Shown piece by piece: positions 16,663 through 25,414 of a stretch of 64,000 nucleotides of DNA. The notes below the pieces were generated by a model. The model ran no database searches. It had not been told where the DNA came from and saw nothing but the letters and a program-made list of their open reading frames with translations. Origin of the DNA: Pseudomonas oleovorans subsp. oleovorans (GTDB taxonomy: Bacteria > Pseudomonadota > Gammaproteobacteria > Pseudomonadales > Pseudomonadaceae); assembly GCF_002197815.1 (NCBI RefSeq), contig NZ_NIUB01000003.1, positions 124,001 to 188,000 on the forward strand. Reading direction: 5' to 3'. Both the position numbers and the translations under genes were made by a program. Every line of letters begins with the position of its first letter. Position 1 is the stretch's first letter.

Positions 16663-17574
16663 ATGCTCAATCGCATGGAGATGATCCGCATCTTCTGCAG
16701 CGCGGCCGACTGCAGCAATTTCCGCGAGGCGGCGACTCGCCTGAGGATTTCTCCGCAGGCGGTGACCCGTGCGATCAAGGCGCTGGAGGAAGAACTCGGC
16801 GAGATTCTGTTCCACCGCAACACCCGCCAGGTGCATATCACCGCCTTTGGCGAGGCCTACGCGCTGCGCGCCCGGCAGATGCTGGAAGACTTCGATGCGC
16901 TGTTTCGCGGCCATCGCGCCGAGGCCGAATCGGCCATCGCCGGGCGCATCGGCATCACCGCGCCGCAGGCCATTGGCAAGCGCTTTCTGGTGGCGTTCCT
17001 GCAGCCCTTGCTCAAGCAGCACCCACAGCTGGTGCTGAACCTGCGCCTGGAGGACGAGATCACCGACGCGGTGGAAGCGCAGATCGACATCGGCATCCGC
17101 GTCGGCTTCCTGCGTGACAGCCGCTACGTCGCCCGCGCCCTCGCACCCGTACCGTTGCAGGTGGTGGCCACACCGCAACTGATCGCCGCCAGCGGTGCGC
17201 CGCGTGACCTCGACGAGTTGCAGCAGCGGCCGCTGTCGGTGCTGATCGACCGCAAGAACGGCCGCCCCTGGCCGTGGACATTCGCTCACGGCCCCAGCCT
17301 GCATCCGCCCGCGCCAGCGCTGGTGTGCGACGACCCTGAAGCCGAGCTGGAAGCCGTGCTCGCCGGCCTGGCCTACGGCCAGTTACCCGCCTACCTGGCG
17401 CAACCGTACCTGGAGAACGGCCGCCTGCAGGCGGTGCTGACCGAGCAGGCGCCCGATCCCTGGCAGCTGTTCATCTACCGCCCACAGCAGGGCCCGGTGC
17501 CGCCAAGGGTGCGTCTGGTGTTCGATCACCTGCGCGCCTGCTTCTCCAATCCGGCGCAGTTTCCCCAGGGCTGA
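16663..17574 (+). CDS. LysR-family transcriptional regulator
   Basis: 303 aa, MLNRMEMIRIFCSAADCSNFREAATRLRISPQAVTRAIKALEEELGEILFHRNTRQVHITAFGEAY: a standard N-terminal winged helix-turn-helix followed by a type 2 periplasmic-binding-like effector domain from about residue 90. Divergent from the SDR gene across a palindrome that probably serves both autoregulation and SDR control. The effector is unknown. Confidence 0.94.
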   Translation: MLNRMEMIRIFCSAADCSNFREAATRLRISPQAVTRAIKALEEELGEILFHRNTRQVHITAFGEAYALRARQMLEDFDALFRGHRAEAESAIAGRIGITAPQAIGKRFLVAFLQPLLKQHPQLVLNLRLEDEITDAVEAQIDIGIRVGFLRDSRYVARALAPVPLQVVATPQLIAASGAPRDLDELQQRPLSVLIDRKNGRPWPWTFAHGPSLHPPAPALVCDDPEAELEAVLAGLAYGQLPAYLAQPYLENGRLQAVLTEQAPDPWQLFIYRPQQGPVPPRVRLVFDHLRACFSNPAQFPQG

Positions 17575-17675
17575 GGTCGCTCACGACAACGCCGCTGTCG
17601 CCTGCGAAGCGCCCACCCCGGCTATCGCTCCGTAACCTGCCTGAAGCCGTCTAAATCAGGGATCAGGAGCGTTAC

Positions 17676-18671
17676 ATGAATGCCATCCACACGGGCCAGC
17701 AGGTCAGCCCGGCCACCTTGCACAAGGTGATCGCCGCCTCGGCCATCGGTAACTTCGTCGAGTGGTTCGACTTCGCCGTCTACGGTTTTCTCGCCGTGAC
17801 CATCGCTTCGCTGTTCTTCCCGCCGGGCAATCCGACCCTGGCGCTGCTGCAGACCTTCGCCGTGTTTGCCGTGTCGTTCGCCCTGCGCCCACTGGGCGGC
17901 ATCGTCTTCGGCATTCTCGGTGATCGGATCGGACGCAAGCGCGTGCTGTCGATCACCGTGCTGCTGATGGCCGGCGCCACCACGCTGATCGGCCTGCTGC
18001 CCACCTACGCCAGCATCGGCCTGTTCGCCCCGCTGCTGCTGGCGCTGGCGCGTTGCCTGCAAGGTTTCTCCGCCGGAGGCGAATACGCCGGTGCCTGCGC
18101 CTTCGTCATGGAGCATGCGCCCACCGAGCAGAAAGCCCGTTATGGCAGCTTCGTGCCGGTCTCGACCTTCATGGCATTCGCCTGCGCCGCCGGCCTGGTA
18201 TTCGGCATGGGCTTGTGGCTGGACGAAGCGCAGATGCAGGCCTGGGGCTGGCGCGTGCCCTTCCTGATCGCTGCGCCGCTGGGTCTGGTCGGCTTGTACA
18301 TGCGTCTGCGTCTGGACGAATCACCGGCCTTCCAGGCCCTGGCTGCGCAACCTCATCCCGAACATTCACCACTGCGCGAAACCTTGCGCGAGCACGGCGG
18401 CACCGTGCTCTGCCTGTCGGCGTTCATCTCCGCCACGGCGCTGTCGTTCTACATGTTCACCACTTACCTGACCACCTACATGCAGGTGGTCGGTGGCGCA
18501 GCACGGCCGGTGGCTTTGCTGGCCAGCCTGATCGCGCTGTTCTTCGCCGCCCTGCTGTGTCCCTTCGTCGGGCGCTATTCGGATCGCGTCGGGCGCCGCC
18601 GCACCATCCTGACTGCCGTGGTGGCGTTGATCGTCGCGGTGTATCCGGCCTTTACCCTGGCCGCCCCGTAG
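17676..18671 (+). pseudogene. MFS transporter of the metabolite:H+ symporter type, 3'-truncated
   Basis: 331 aa before a stop introduced by an IS30 remnant. It starts [38 protein letters not shown], with the MHS/ProP motifs [53 protein letters not shown] and [11 protein letters not shown]. Family members run to about 430 aa with twelve membrane helices; this one loses roughly the last hundred residues after [16 protein letters not shown]. The ribosome site CAGGAGCGTTAC is intact, so it may be transcribed, but transport is doubtful. Substrates in this family include dicarboxylates, shikimate and betaines. Confidence 0.85.
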
Positions 18672-18858
18672 ATCGTCTCGCGACAGACGTAGGCCTCTCT
18701 GAGGCTGGGAATGTTCATGCTGCGCAGCTTGCCGGCAATCTGCTCGGGAGACAAACGCTCACGCAGCATATGCGCCACCAACTCGAAGCGCTCACCACCC
18801 GGCAACAGCTTTCGCTTCGGTCGACACACCTGACGGCGGGCCTGCGTAATTAACGTCC
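18668..18858 (-). mobile_element. IS30-family transposase internal fragment
   Basis: On the minus strand it encodes RRQVCRPKRKLLPGGERFELVAHML RERLSPEQIAGKLRSM and [13 protein letters not shown] (residues joined), typical of the IS30 transposase mid-region. It ends abruptly at 18668, where the MFS gene sequence begins. No inverted ends are seen, so this is a relic, not an intact insertion sequence. Confidence 0.82.
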
Positions 18859-18867
18859 AGCGTGCCC

Positions 18868-19629
18868 CTACGCCACCCGATCCTTACGCAACAAATAACT
18901 ATCCATGATCCACCCATTGCGCTCCCGCGCCTCGGCGCGGGTGGTGACGATGCGCTCAGCCACCTCATCCAGCGGCCCGGCGATCAGGATTTCATCGGCA
19001 GTGCCGACATAGGCGCCCCAGTAGATATGCAGGCCCTGGCCGACGAAGCGGCGGTAAGTGTCCTTGGCGTCCAGCATCACCGCCACGCTGTCCACGCCCT
19101 GCGGCCAGCCTTCGGCGAGCAGGCGGCCGGTGGTGATTTCCACGGCGCGGCCAATGCTGTTGAGCGGGATGCGATGCCGCGCCGTGAGCGCCTGCAGGCT
19201 GGTGATGCCGGGGATCACGTCATAGGCGAAATCGCTACGGCGCGCGGCGATGGCCTCGATGATGCGGATGCTGCTGTCATACAGCGACGGGTCGCCCCAG
19301 ACCATGAAAGCCGCCGTTTCGCCATCGGCCATCTGCTCGTCAATAAGCTGCTCGAACACCGCCTGCTTGTCGCGGTTGAGTTCGTCGACGCTAGCGCGGT
19401 AGTCCGCCGCCTCGCGTTCGCGCTCCGGCTGCTGGCCTTCGGCGAAACGCGGCGTGTGGCCTTCGAGAAAGCGCGCGCAGATTTCCCGGCGCAGGGCGTT
19501 GAGCTTGTGCTTGGCCGGGCCCTTGTCCATCAGGAAGATCACGTCGCTGCGGCGCAGCGCCTTGATCGCCTGGTAGGTGATGTAGTCCGGGTCGCCGGCG
19601 CCGATGCCGACCAGCAGCAGGGTTTTCAT
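18868..19629 (-). CDS. cobF: Precorrin-6A synthase (deacetylating)
   Basis: 253 aa, MKTLLLVGIGAGDPDYITYQAIKALRRSDVIFLMDKG, a tetrapyrrole methylase with the CobF-specific MDKGPAKHKLN and AAFMVWGDPSLYDSSIRIIEAI. It methylates C1 of precorrin-5 and releases the C20-derived acetyl group as acetate. The start overlaps the VWA gene stop (ATGA). It is the last gene of the cobW-cobN-chlI-VWA-cobF operon. P. aeruginosa, as I recall, lacks cobF and carries cbiD instead, so this strain uses the orthodox aerobic enzyme. Confidence 0.95.
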   Translation of the reverse strand: MKTLLLVGIGAGDPDYITYQAIKALRRSDVIFLMDKGPAKHKLNALRREICARFLEGHTPRFAEGQQPEREREAADYRASVDELNRDKQAVFEQLIDEQMADGETAAFMVWGDPSLYDSSIRIIEAIAARRSDFAYDVIPGITSLQALTARHRIPLNSIGRAVEITTGRLLAEGWPQGVDSVAVMLDAKDTYRRFVGQGLHIYWGAYVGTADEILIAGPLDEVAERIVTTRAEARERNGWIMDSYLLRKDRVA

Positions 19630-20432
19630 GGGGTTCTCCAGGTAACGGACAACCCGTAGGAGCCGGCTTGCCGGCGATCAGCGTCCTCGGCTCCTACAGG
19701 CAGTAAATCATCAATATGTTGGTACTCGGCCTGCAGCGCCTGCGCCAGTTGCCGGGCGCGGCCCAGGCGGATTGGCGCACGCTCGGTGTCGAGCAGCAGG
19801 GTTGGGCACGGCAGCGGCGCCAGATTTGACTGATCACGCAAGCGGCCGTCGGTGAGGATCAGCAGGCGCTGGCGTTCGCTCGGTTTCGCCCGCTGGCGAC
19901 GCAGCAGCCAGTCACCCGCCTGATTCAGTGCATCGAGCAGCGGCGTGCCGCCTCCCGCACCCAACTCGTGCAGCCAACGGTGCAGCTCGGCGCTGGCCTT
20001 GCGCCCTTGCCATAACCATTGTGCCTCGCGGCCGCCGGCCTGCAGCACGGCCAGGCGCGCGCGCTGGCGATAGGCGTTGTCGAACAGCTCGGCGAGCACG
20101 CCCTTGGCCAGGCTCAGAGCACTATGCCGGCGCATCGAGGCAGAGGCATCGACCAGCACCAGCCAGAGTTCCTCAGCCTGCTGGCTGCGCGGGCGCAGCA
20201 CCAACTGTTCGCGGCATTGCGGCCGGCCCTGGCGCAGAGTGGCCGCCCAGTCGATACGACCGGCCACGCCGCTACGCGCAGCACCGCGCAGGCCTCCGCC
20301 GAGTCGTCCGGGCCGGTTACGGGCATCCGCGCCAGTGGCTGTGCGCGGGCGGATGCTCAGGACTTTTTTGGCCAACGCGGCGGCACGCGCCGTTCGCCCA
20401 TGGCCTGCGGCTGCGCCGGCAGCTCGCCCCAC
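19626..20432 (-). CDS. VWA-domain protein, ChlD/CobT-like cobaltochelatase accessory subunit
   Basis: 268 aa if started at the ATG at 20432; internal TTG/CTG starts near 20375 would reduce overlap with the upstream ATPase gene, so the N-terminus is uncertain. A von Willebrand A domain begins around LWLVLVDASASMRRHSALSLAKGVLAELF, with the metal-ion-dependent DASAS motif, and continues through GAGGGTPLLDALNQAGDWLL and LLILTDGRL. Together with the upstream ChlI-like ATPase it probably replaces CobS-CobT as partner of CobN in cobalt insertion; this is inferred from gene order and the magnesium-chelatase analogy. A REP is embedded near the 3' end and encodes part of the C-terminal tail (VGAEDADRRQAGSYG). 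Confidence 0.82.
   Translation of the reverse strand: MGRAAGAAAGHGRTARAAALAKKVLSIRPRTATGADARNRPGRLGGGLRGAARSGVAGRIDWAATLRQGRPQCREQLVLRPRSQQAEELWLVLVDASASMRRHSALSLAKGVLAELFDNAYRQRARLAVLQAGGREAQWLWQGRKASAELHRWLHELGAGGGTPLLDALNQAGDWLLRRQRAKPSERQRLLILTDGRLRDQSNLAPLPCPTLLLDTERAPIRLGRARQLAQALQAEYQHIDDLLPVGAEDADRRQAGSYGLSVTWRTP
19656..19697. repeat. REP inside the 3' end of the VWA gene
   Basis: GTAGGAGCCGGCTTGCCGGCGATC and an inverted CTCGGCTCCTAC end. It is read through in frame as the C-terminal tail of the VWA protein. Confidence 0.8.
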
Positions 20433-21358
20433 TGGCTCTCGCCCTGGCTCTGTTCCTGCGCCTGCTGCGGCGCCTGGCTCTGCTCGGGCGGTGTGGCAGC
20501 CGGCGGTTGTTGCTGGCGACGGCGATGGCGCAGAACGAAGTCCTCCACCGCCTCGATATCCACAGGCTCGATGCCCGCCGCGCCACGCCAGGCCGTATGG
20601 GCACGAGCGGCACGCAGCCAGACCAGATCGGCGCGCAGGCCGTCGACACCGGCAGCGAAGCAGCGCTGGCTGATCTCGCCCAGGGCGGCGTCATCCAGCG
20701 GGATATCCGCCAGGCGCTGGCGGGCGTTCTGGCAACGCATCGCCAGGGCATCCTGCTCATCCTGCCAGCGTTGCAGAAAAGCGGCGGGGTCGGCATCGAA
20801 GGCCAGACGGCGACGGACGATCTCGGCGCGCTCAGCCGGCTGCGGCTGGCCATCGAGCGCCAGGTTGAGGCCGAAGCGGTCGAGCAGTTGCGGGCGCAGT
20901 TCGCCCTCTTCGATGTTCATGGTGCCGATCAGCACGAAGCGCGCGGCGTGGCGATGGGAGATGCCGTCGCGCTCGACGTGGTTGACCCCACTGGCGGCGG
21001 CATCGAGCAGCAGATCGACCAGATGATCGGGCAGCAGGTTGACCTCATCCACATACAAAACGCCGCCATCGGCACGGGCCAGCAGGCCTGGGGAAAACTG
21101 CGCGCGGCCCTCGCCGAGGGCCGCGTCCAGATCCAGGGTGCCAACGATGCGCTCCTCGCTCGCCCCCAGCGGCAGGGTGACGAAGCGGCCACCGTCGAGC
21201 AGATCGGCCAGGCTACGGGCCAGGGTGGACTTGGCCATACCGCGCGGGCCCTCGATCAGCACGCCGCCGATGGCCGGATCGATGGCCGCCAGGCACAGCG
21301 CCAGCTTCAGCGAATCGGCGCCGACCACGGCGGCGAGGGGGAAGTGATGTTCGGTCAT
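20357..21358 (-). CDS. Magnesium-chelatase-like AAA+ ATPase (ChlI/BchI type) of the cobaltochelatase
   Basis: 333 aa from the ATG at 21358 (MTEHHFPLAAVVGADSLKLALCLAAIDP). AAA+ motifs are Walker A EGPRGMAKSTLAR near residue 35, Walker B GGVLYVDEVNLL, and RFVLIGTMNIEEGELRPQLLDRFGL (sensor 1 and arginine finger region). The C-terminal tail is rich in Q/E/P (QQQPPAATPPEQSQAPQQAQEQSQ). It lies between cobN and the VWA gene and probably powers cobalt insertion with CobN. A 236-bp repeat-containing gap separates it from cobN. Confidence 0.88.
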   Translation of the reverse strand: MTEHHFPLAAVVGADSLKLALCLAAIDPAIGGVLIEGPRGMAKSTLARSLADLLDGGRFVTLPLGASEERIVGTLDLDAALGEGRAQFSPGLLARADGGVLYVDEVNLLPDHLVDLLLDAAASGVNHVERDGISHRHAARFVLIGTMNIEEGELRPQLLDRFGLNLALDGQPQPAERAEIVRRRLAFDADPAAFLQRWQDEQDALAMRCQNARQRLADIPLDDAALGEISQRCFAAGVDGLRADLVWLRAARAHTAWRGAAGIEPVDIEAVEDFVLRHRRRQQQPPAATPPEQSQAPQQAQEQSQGESQWGELPAQPQAMGERRVPPRWPKKS

Positions 21359-21390
21359 GGCTCTGGCCTGTGGATAAACATGGTTCCGAC

Positions 21391-21572
21391 GGTAGCCCGG
21401 ATAAAATCCGGGAATGGCGGTGCGGGCAATTGGCGATTGCAGCGGATCAGAGGGATTCCTCCCCTCTCCCATTTATGGGAGAGGGGCCGGGGGAGAGGGT
21501 TTATCCAGCGACACCGAGCGACCTGAACCACCCTCTCCCCAGCCCTCTCCCGCAAGCGGGAGAGGGAGCACA
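21391..21572. repeat. Cluster of short inverted repeats between cobN and chlI-like
   Basis: GTAGCCCGGATAAAATCCGGGA is followed by CCCCTCTCCC-atttat-GGGAGAGGGG and CCCTCTCCCGCAAGCGGGAGAGGG. These are common intergenic hairpin repeats, distinct from the GTAGGAG REPs. They may partly terminate or stabilise the operon mRNA. A DnaA box lies at 21369-21377. Confidence 0.8.
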
Positions 21573-21593
21573 ACCCCCCCGCACTCAAGCGCT

Positions 21594-24500
21594 TCATGAC
21601 TCCTCACTATCGAGCAGCAGGTTTTCCAGCGCCTCTCGGTATTCGCCGGGATTCTCCCACAGGCCGCGCTGCTGAGCCTCCAGCAGGCGTTCGAGGATGT
21701 CGTTGAGCGCGCCAGGGTTGTGTTGCTGAATAAAGTCGCGGGTATCCCTATCGAGCAGGTAGGCATCGGTGAGCAGCGCGTACTGGTGGTCATCGACCAG
21801 TTCGCTGGTGGCGTCGAAGGCGAACAGGTAGTCGATGGTCGCGGCCAGTTCGAAGGCGCCCTTGTAGCCATGGCGCTTCATGCCCGCGATCCACTTGGGG
21901 TTGGCGGCGCGAGCACGTACCACGCGATTGAGTTCTTCCTTGAGGCTGCGGATGCGCGGCGTGTCCGGCTGGCTGTTGTCGCCGAAGTAGCTGGCCACCT
22001 TGAGCCCGCGCAGGGTTTCCACCGCCGCCAGCATGCCGCCCTGGAACTGGTAGTAGTCGTTGGAGTCGAGGATGTCGTGCTCGCGGTTGTCCTGGTTGTG
22101 CAGCACCGCCTGCATCTGCTCCAGGCGGTCGACGAAGCGCTGCCGCGCAGGCAGCCCCTCGGCGCCGCTGCCGTAGGCGTAACCGCCCCAGTTGAGGTAG
22201 ACCTCAGCGAGATCCGCACGGCTCTGCCACAGGCGTTCCTCGATGGCGTTCTGCACCCCGGCGCCATAGGCGCCCGGCTTGGCGCCGAACACCCGCCAAC
22301 CGGCCTGCCGCCGCGCTTCGGCTTCATCCAGGCCACTGTCCTTGAGTACCAGCGATTCGCGCCAGACCCTCGCCGACAGCGGGTTCATATCTTCCGGTTC
22401 ATCCAGTTCGATCACCGCCTGCACGGCCTCGTCGAACAGGCGAATTAGGTTGCTGAAGGCATCGCGGAAGAAGCCCGACACGCGCAGGGTCACGTCCACC
22501 CGAGGCCGACCGAGCTGCTCTAGCGGCAGCACCTCGAAGCGCTCGACACGCTGGCTGCCGGGCTGCCATACCGGGCGCACACCCATCAGCGCCAGTGCCT
22601 GGGCGATATCGTCGCCACCGGTGCGCATGGTCGCCGTGCCCCATACCGACAGGCCGAGTTGGCGCAGGTGATCGCCCTCGTCCTGCAGGTGTCGTTCGAG
22701 CAGGCGATCCGCCGCCTGCACGCCGAGGCGCCAGGCGGTGGGCGTGGGCAGGTGACGCACGTCGACAGTAAAGAAGTTGCGCCCGGTGGGCAGTACGTCG
22801 AGGCGCCCGCGACTGGGCGCACCGCTTGGCCCAGCCGGCACGAAACGTCCCTCCAGCGCCGCCAGCAGGCCGCCCATCTCGGCGTCGCCACAGGCATCCA
22901 GCAGCGGCGCGATATGCTCGGCCAGGCCGTCGAGAATCAGCGCCACCTCGGCGCCGAAGTCGCCGCAGGTCACCCCCGCCAGGCGCTGCTCGATCAGCCT
23001 CAACGCCAGCAGTTCCAGACGCTCGCGGGTATCGCCGATGGTACGCCAAAGACTGTTATCCACAACCTGCAACGCCTGTGGACGCAGCCCCTCCCAGGGC
23101 TGGCCCATATCACAGTCCAGCGGATCAAGGCCCAGCTCCAGGCCACGGGCCAGGGCCCGCAGCAAGCTGGCATTGGCGCCCTGGCCATCACCACGGGGAA
23201 TGCGCAGCAGCGCCAGCAGGGTGTCGCGGCGCAGCTGGCCAGTCGGCGACTCACCGAACACATGTAGGCCATCGCGAATCTGCGATTCCTTGAGGTCGCA
23301 CAAGTAGGCGTCGAGCTGCGGCAACCAGCTGTCGCCGTCATCGTTAAGTTGCAGACCCAGTTCGCGGTCGAGGCTGGCCTCGCGCACCTTGGCCAGAATC
23401 TCGCCACGCAGCTCCACGGCTCGGCGCAGGTCGAGCTGGCTGGCGTCATAGTATTCGTCGGCCAGGCGCTCCAGATCGCGTAGCGGGCCATAGCTTTCGG
23501 CACGAGTCAGCGGCGGCATCAGGTGGTCGATGATCACTGCCTGGGTGCGGCGCTTGGCCTGCGCGCCCTCGCCCGGATCGTTGACGATAAAGGGATAGAC
23601 GTTGGGCAGCGGGCCGATCAGCGCCTGCGGCCAGCAGCCCTCGGAGAGGCCGACGCTCTTACCCGGCAGCCACTCCAGATTGCCGTGCTTGCCGACATGG
23701 ATCAGCGCGTCGGCGACGAACGCCGTGCGCAGCCAGGCGTAGAAGGCGATATAGCCGTGTGGCGGCACCAGATCGGGGTCGTGGTAGACCGCCGCCGGAT
23801 CGAGCTGATAACCGCGTGCCGGCTGGATGCCGACGAAGGTCAGGCCGAAACGCAGGCCAGCAACCATCATCCGCCCGCTGCGGAACATGGGATCGTCCTG
23901 CGGCTCACCCCAGCGCTCGCGCACCGCCTGCTGGTTGGCCGCCGGCAGGCTGTGGAAAAACTTCAGATAGTCGTCCAACGCCAGGCTTTGCGCACAGGGG
24001 CGCGTATCCAGGCCGTCGAGGTCGTTGGTGACACCGCCGAGCAGGCTGTGGACAAGTGCGGTGCCGCTGTCCGGTAGGTTATCCACCGGATAGCCCTGGG
24101 ACTGCAGGGCGAGGAGGATATTCAGCGCGGCGGCCGGCGTATCCAGGCCGACGCCGTTGCCGATACGACCATCACGGGTCGGGTAGTTGGCAAGAATCAG
24201 CGCGATTCGCTTCTGATCGTTGCTTTTGATCGCCAACTGGCACCAGTTCCGCGCCAGTTCCGCGACATAAGCCATACCCGGTTCATGCGCCTGGTAGCAC
24301 ACCACATCGCTCTGGCTGCGCTCGCTACGCCAGGCCAGCCCCTTGAAGCTGATGGCGGTGCCGATCAGCCGGCCATCCAGCTCGGGCAACACCACATGCA
24401 TGGCCAGGTCACGCGAGCCCAGGCCCTGAGTGCTGGCCTGCCACTGCGCGTGGTTGTCCAGCGAGCAGATGGCCTGCAGTACCGGGATATCGCGGCGGAA

Positions 24501-25340
24501 GACCCGCGCCTGCGGCGCCTCGGGGTTGGATAGGGCGAAGCCGGTGGTGTTGATGATCAGCGCGGCGTCGGTGTCATCCAGCCAGGCCTGCACCTGATCC
24601 AGGCAGGCAGGTTCCTTGAGGCTGGCCACAGCAATGGGTAGCGGGTTAAGGCCCTGGCCGAACAGGTGCTGGCAGAAGGTATCGACGAAGACGGTGTTCG
24701 CCGACTGCACATGGTTGCGATAGAACAGCAGCGCCACCACAGGCGCGTCCGGTCGCCACTGCGCCTGCCAGGCGGCCAGCGTCGCCAGGCTGCACTGCGG
24801 GTGATAGAGACCGACACGCGGCAGCGGCTGCGGCTCCTGCCAACTGTCGCCACGCCCCAACCAACGACTGCCGATGCAGCGAAACAGCTGGCGGGCGTTA
24901 TTCAGCCCGCCCTGGCGCAGGTATTGCCACAGGCGCTGGCTGTCTTCTTCGGCGACGTTGCCAAGGGCATTCAGCTCCGGGTCGGGCTTGTCGTCGCCCG
25001 GCACCATGATCATCGTGGCACCGCGCGCACCCAGCTCAACCAGACGCTCGACGCCGTAGCGCCAGTAGCTCACGCCGCCATGCACCGAGATCAGGATGAC
25101 CTTGGCATGCTGCAGCACCTGCTCGACGTAATAATCCACCGAGGCGTTGTTGCTCAGTTGCGCCGGGCTGGCCAGACGCAGACTGGGGTAGTCGTCCGGC
25201 AGTTGCCGGGCGGCTTCGGCTAACAGGGAAAGGTGCGAATCACCCGTGCACAGGATCACCAGATCGGCAGGCGTCTGGCCGAGGTCGGCGATGCTGTCTG
25301 CCGGCAGTTGAGCGCCGGGTTGGGTGCGCAGTAAGTGCAT
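21594..25340 (-). CDS. cobN: Cobaltochelatase large subunit
   Basis: 1248 aa, MHLLRTQPGAQLPADSIADLGQTPADLVILCTGDSHLSLL. The length and motifs match CobN: VILISVHGGVSYWRYGVERL, RIALILANYPTRDGRIGNGVGLDTPAAALNILL, DALIHVGKHGNLEWLPGKSVGLS and FAFDATSELVDDHQYALLTDAYL near the end. It is the large chelatase subunit that inserts Co(II) into hydrogenobyrinic acid a,c-diamide, related to magnesium-chelatase ChlH, with ATPase subunits encoded just downstream. It follows cobW after a REP-bearing 74-bp gap. Confidence 0.97.
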   Translation of the reverse strand: MHLLRTQPGAQLPADSIADLGQTPADLVILCTGDSHLSLLAEAARQLPDDYPSLRLASPAQLSNNASVDYYVEQVLQHAKVILISVHGGVSYWRYGVERLVELGARGATMIMVPGDDKPDPELNALGNVAEEDSQRLWQYLRQGGLNNARQLFRCIGSRWLGRGDSWQEPQPLPRVGLYHPQCSLATLAAWQAQWRPDAPVVALLFYRNHVQSANTVFVDTFCQHLFGQGLNPLPIAVASLKEPACLDQVQAWLDDTDAALIINTTGFALSNPEAPQARVFRRDIPVLQAICSLDNHAQWQASTQGLGSRDLAMHVVLPELDGRLIGTAISFKGLAWRSERSQSDVVCYQAHEPGMAYVAELARNWCQLAIKSNDQKRIALILANYPTRDGRIGNGVGLDTPAAALNILLALQSQGYPVDNLPDSGTALVHSLLGGVTNDLDGLDTRPCAQSLALDDYLKFFHSLPAANQQAVRERWGEPQDDPMFRSGRMMVAGLRFGLTFVGIQPARGYQLDPAAVYHDPDLVPPHGYIAFYAWLRTAFVADALIHVGKHGNLEWLPGKSVGLSEGCWPQALIGPLPNVYPFIVNDPGEGAQAKRRTQAVIIDHLMPPLTRAESYGPLRDLERLADEYYDASQLDLRRAVELRGEILAKVREASLDRELGLQLNDDGDSWLPQLDAYLCDLKESQIRDGLHVFGESPTGQLRRDTLLALLRIPRGDGQGANASLLRALARGLELGLDPLDCDMGQPWEGLRPQALQVVDNSLWRTIGDTRERLELLALRLIEQRLAGVTCGDFGAEVALILDGLAEHIAPLLDACGDAEMGGLLAALEGRFVPAGPSGAPSRGRLDVLPTGRNFFTVDVRHLPTPTAWRLGVQAADRLLERHLQDEGDHLRQLGLSVWGTATMRTGGDDIAQALALMGVRPVWQPGSQRVERFEVLPLEQLGRPRVDVTLRVSGFFRDAFSNLIRLFDEAVQAVIELDEPEDMNPLSARVWRESLVLKDSGLDEAEARRQAGWRVFGAKPGAYGAGVQNAIEERLWQSRADLAEVYLNWGGYAYGSGAEGLPARQRFVDRLEQMQAVLHNQDNREHDILDSNDYYQFQGGMLAAVETLRGLKVASYFGDNSQPDTPRIRSLKEELNRVVRARAANPKWIAGMKRHGYKGAFELAATIDYLFAFDATSELVDDHQYALLTDAYLLDRDTRDFIQQHNPGALNDILERLLEAQQRGLWENPGEYREALENLLLDSEES

Positions 25341-25358
25341 CTACGAATCCAAGTACAT

Positions 25359-25408
25359 CGCCCGCAAGCGGGCTCCTACAGGGTGTGTAGGAGCCCGCTT
25401 GCGGGCGA
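25359..25408. repeat. REP pair between cobW and cobN
   Basis: CGCCCGCAAGCGGGCTCCTAC followed by GTAGGAGCCCGCTTGCGGGCG, a near-perfect palindrome of about 50 bp. Confidence 0.88.
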
Positions 25409-25414
25409 TCATTA

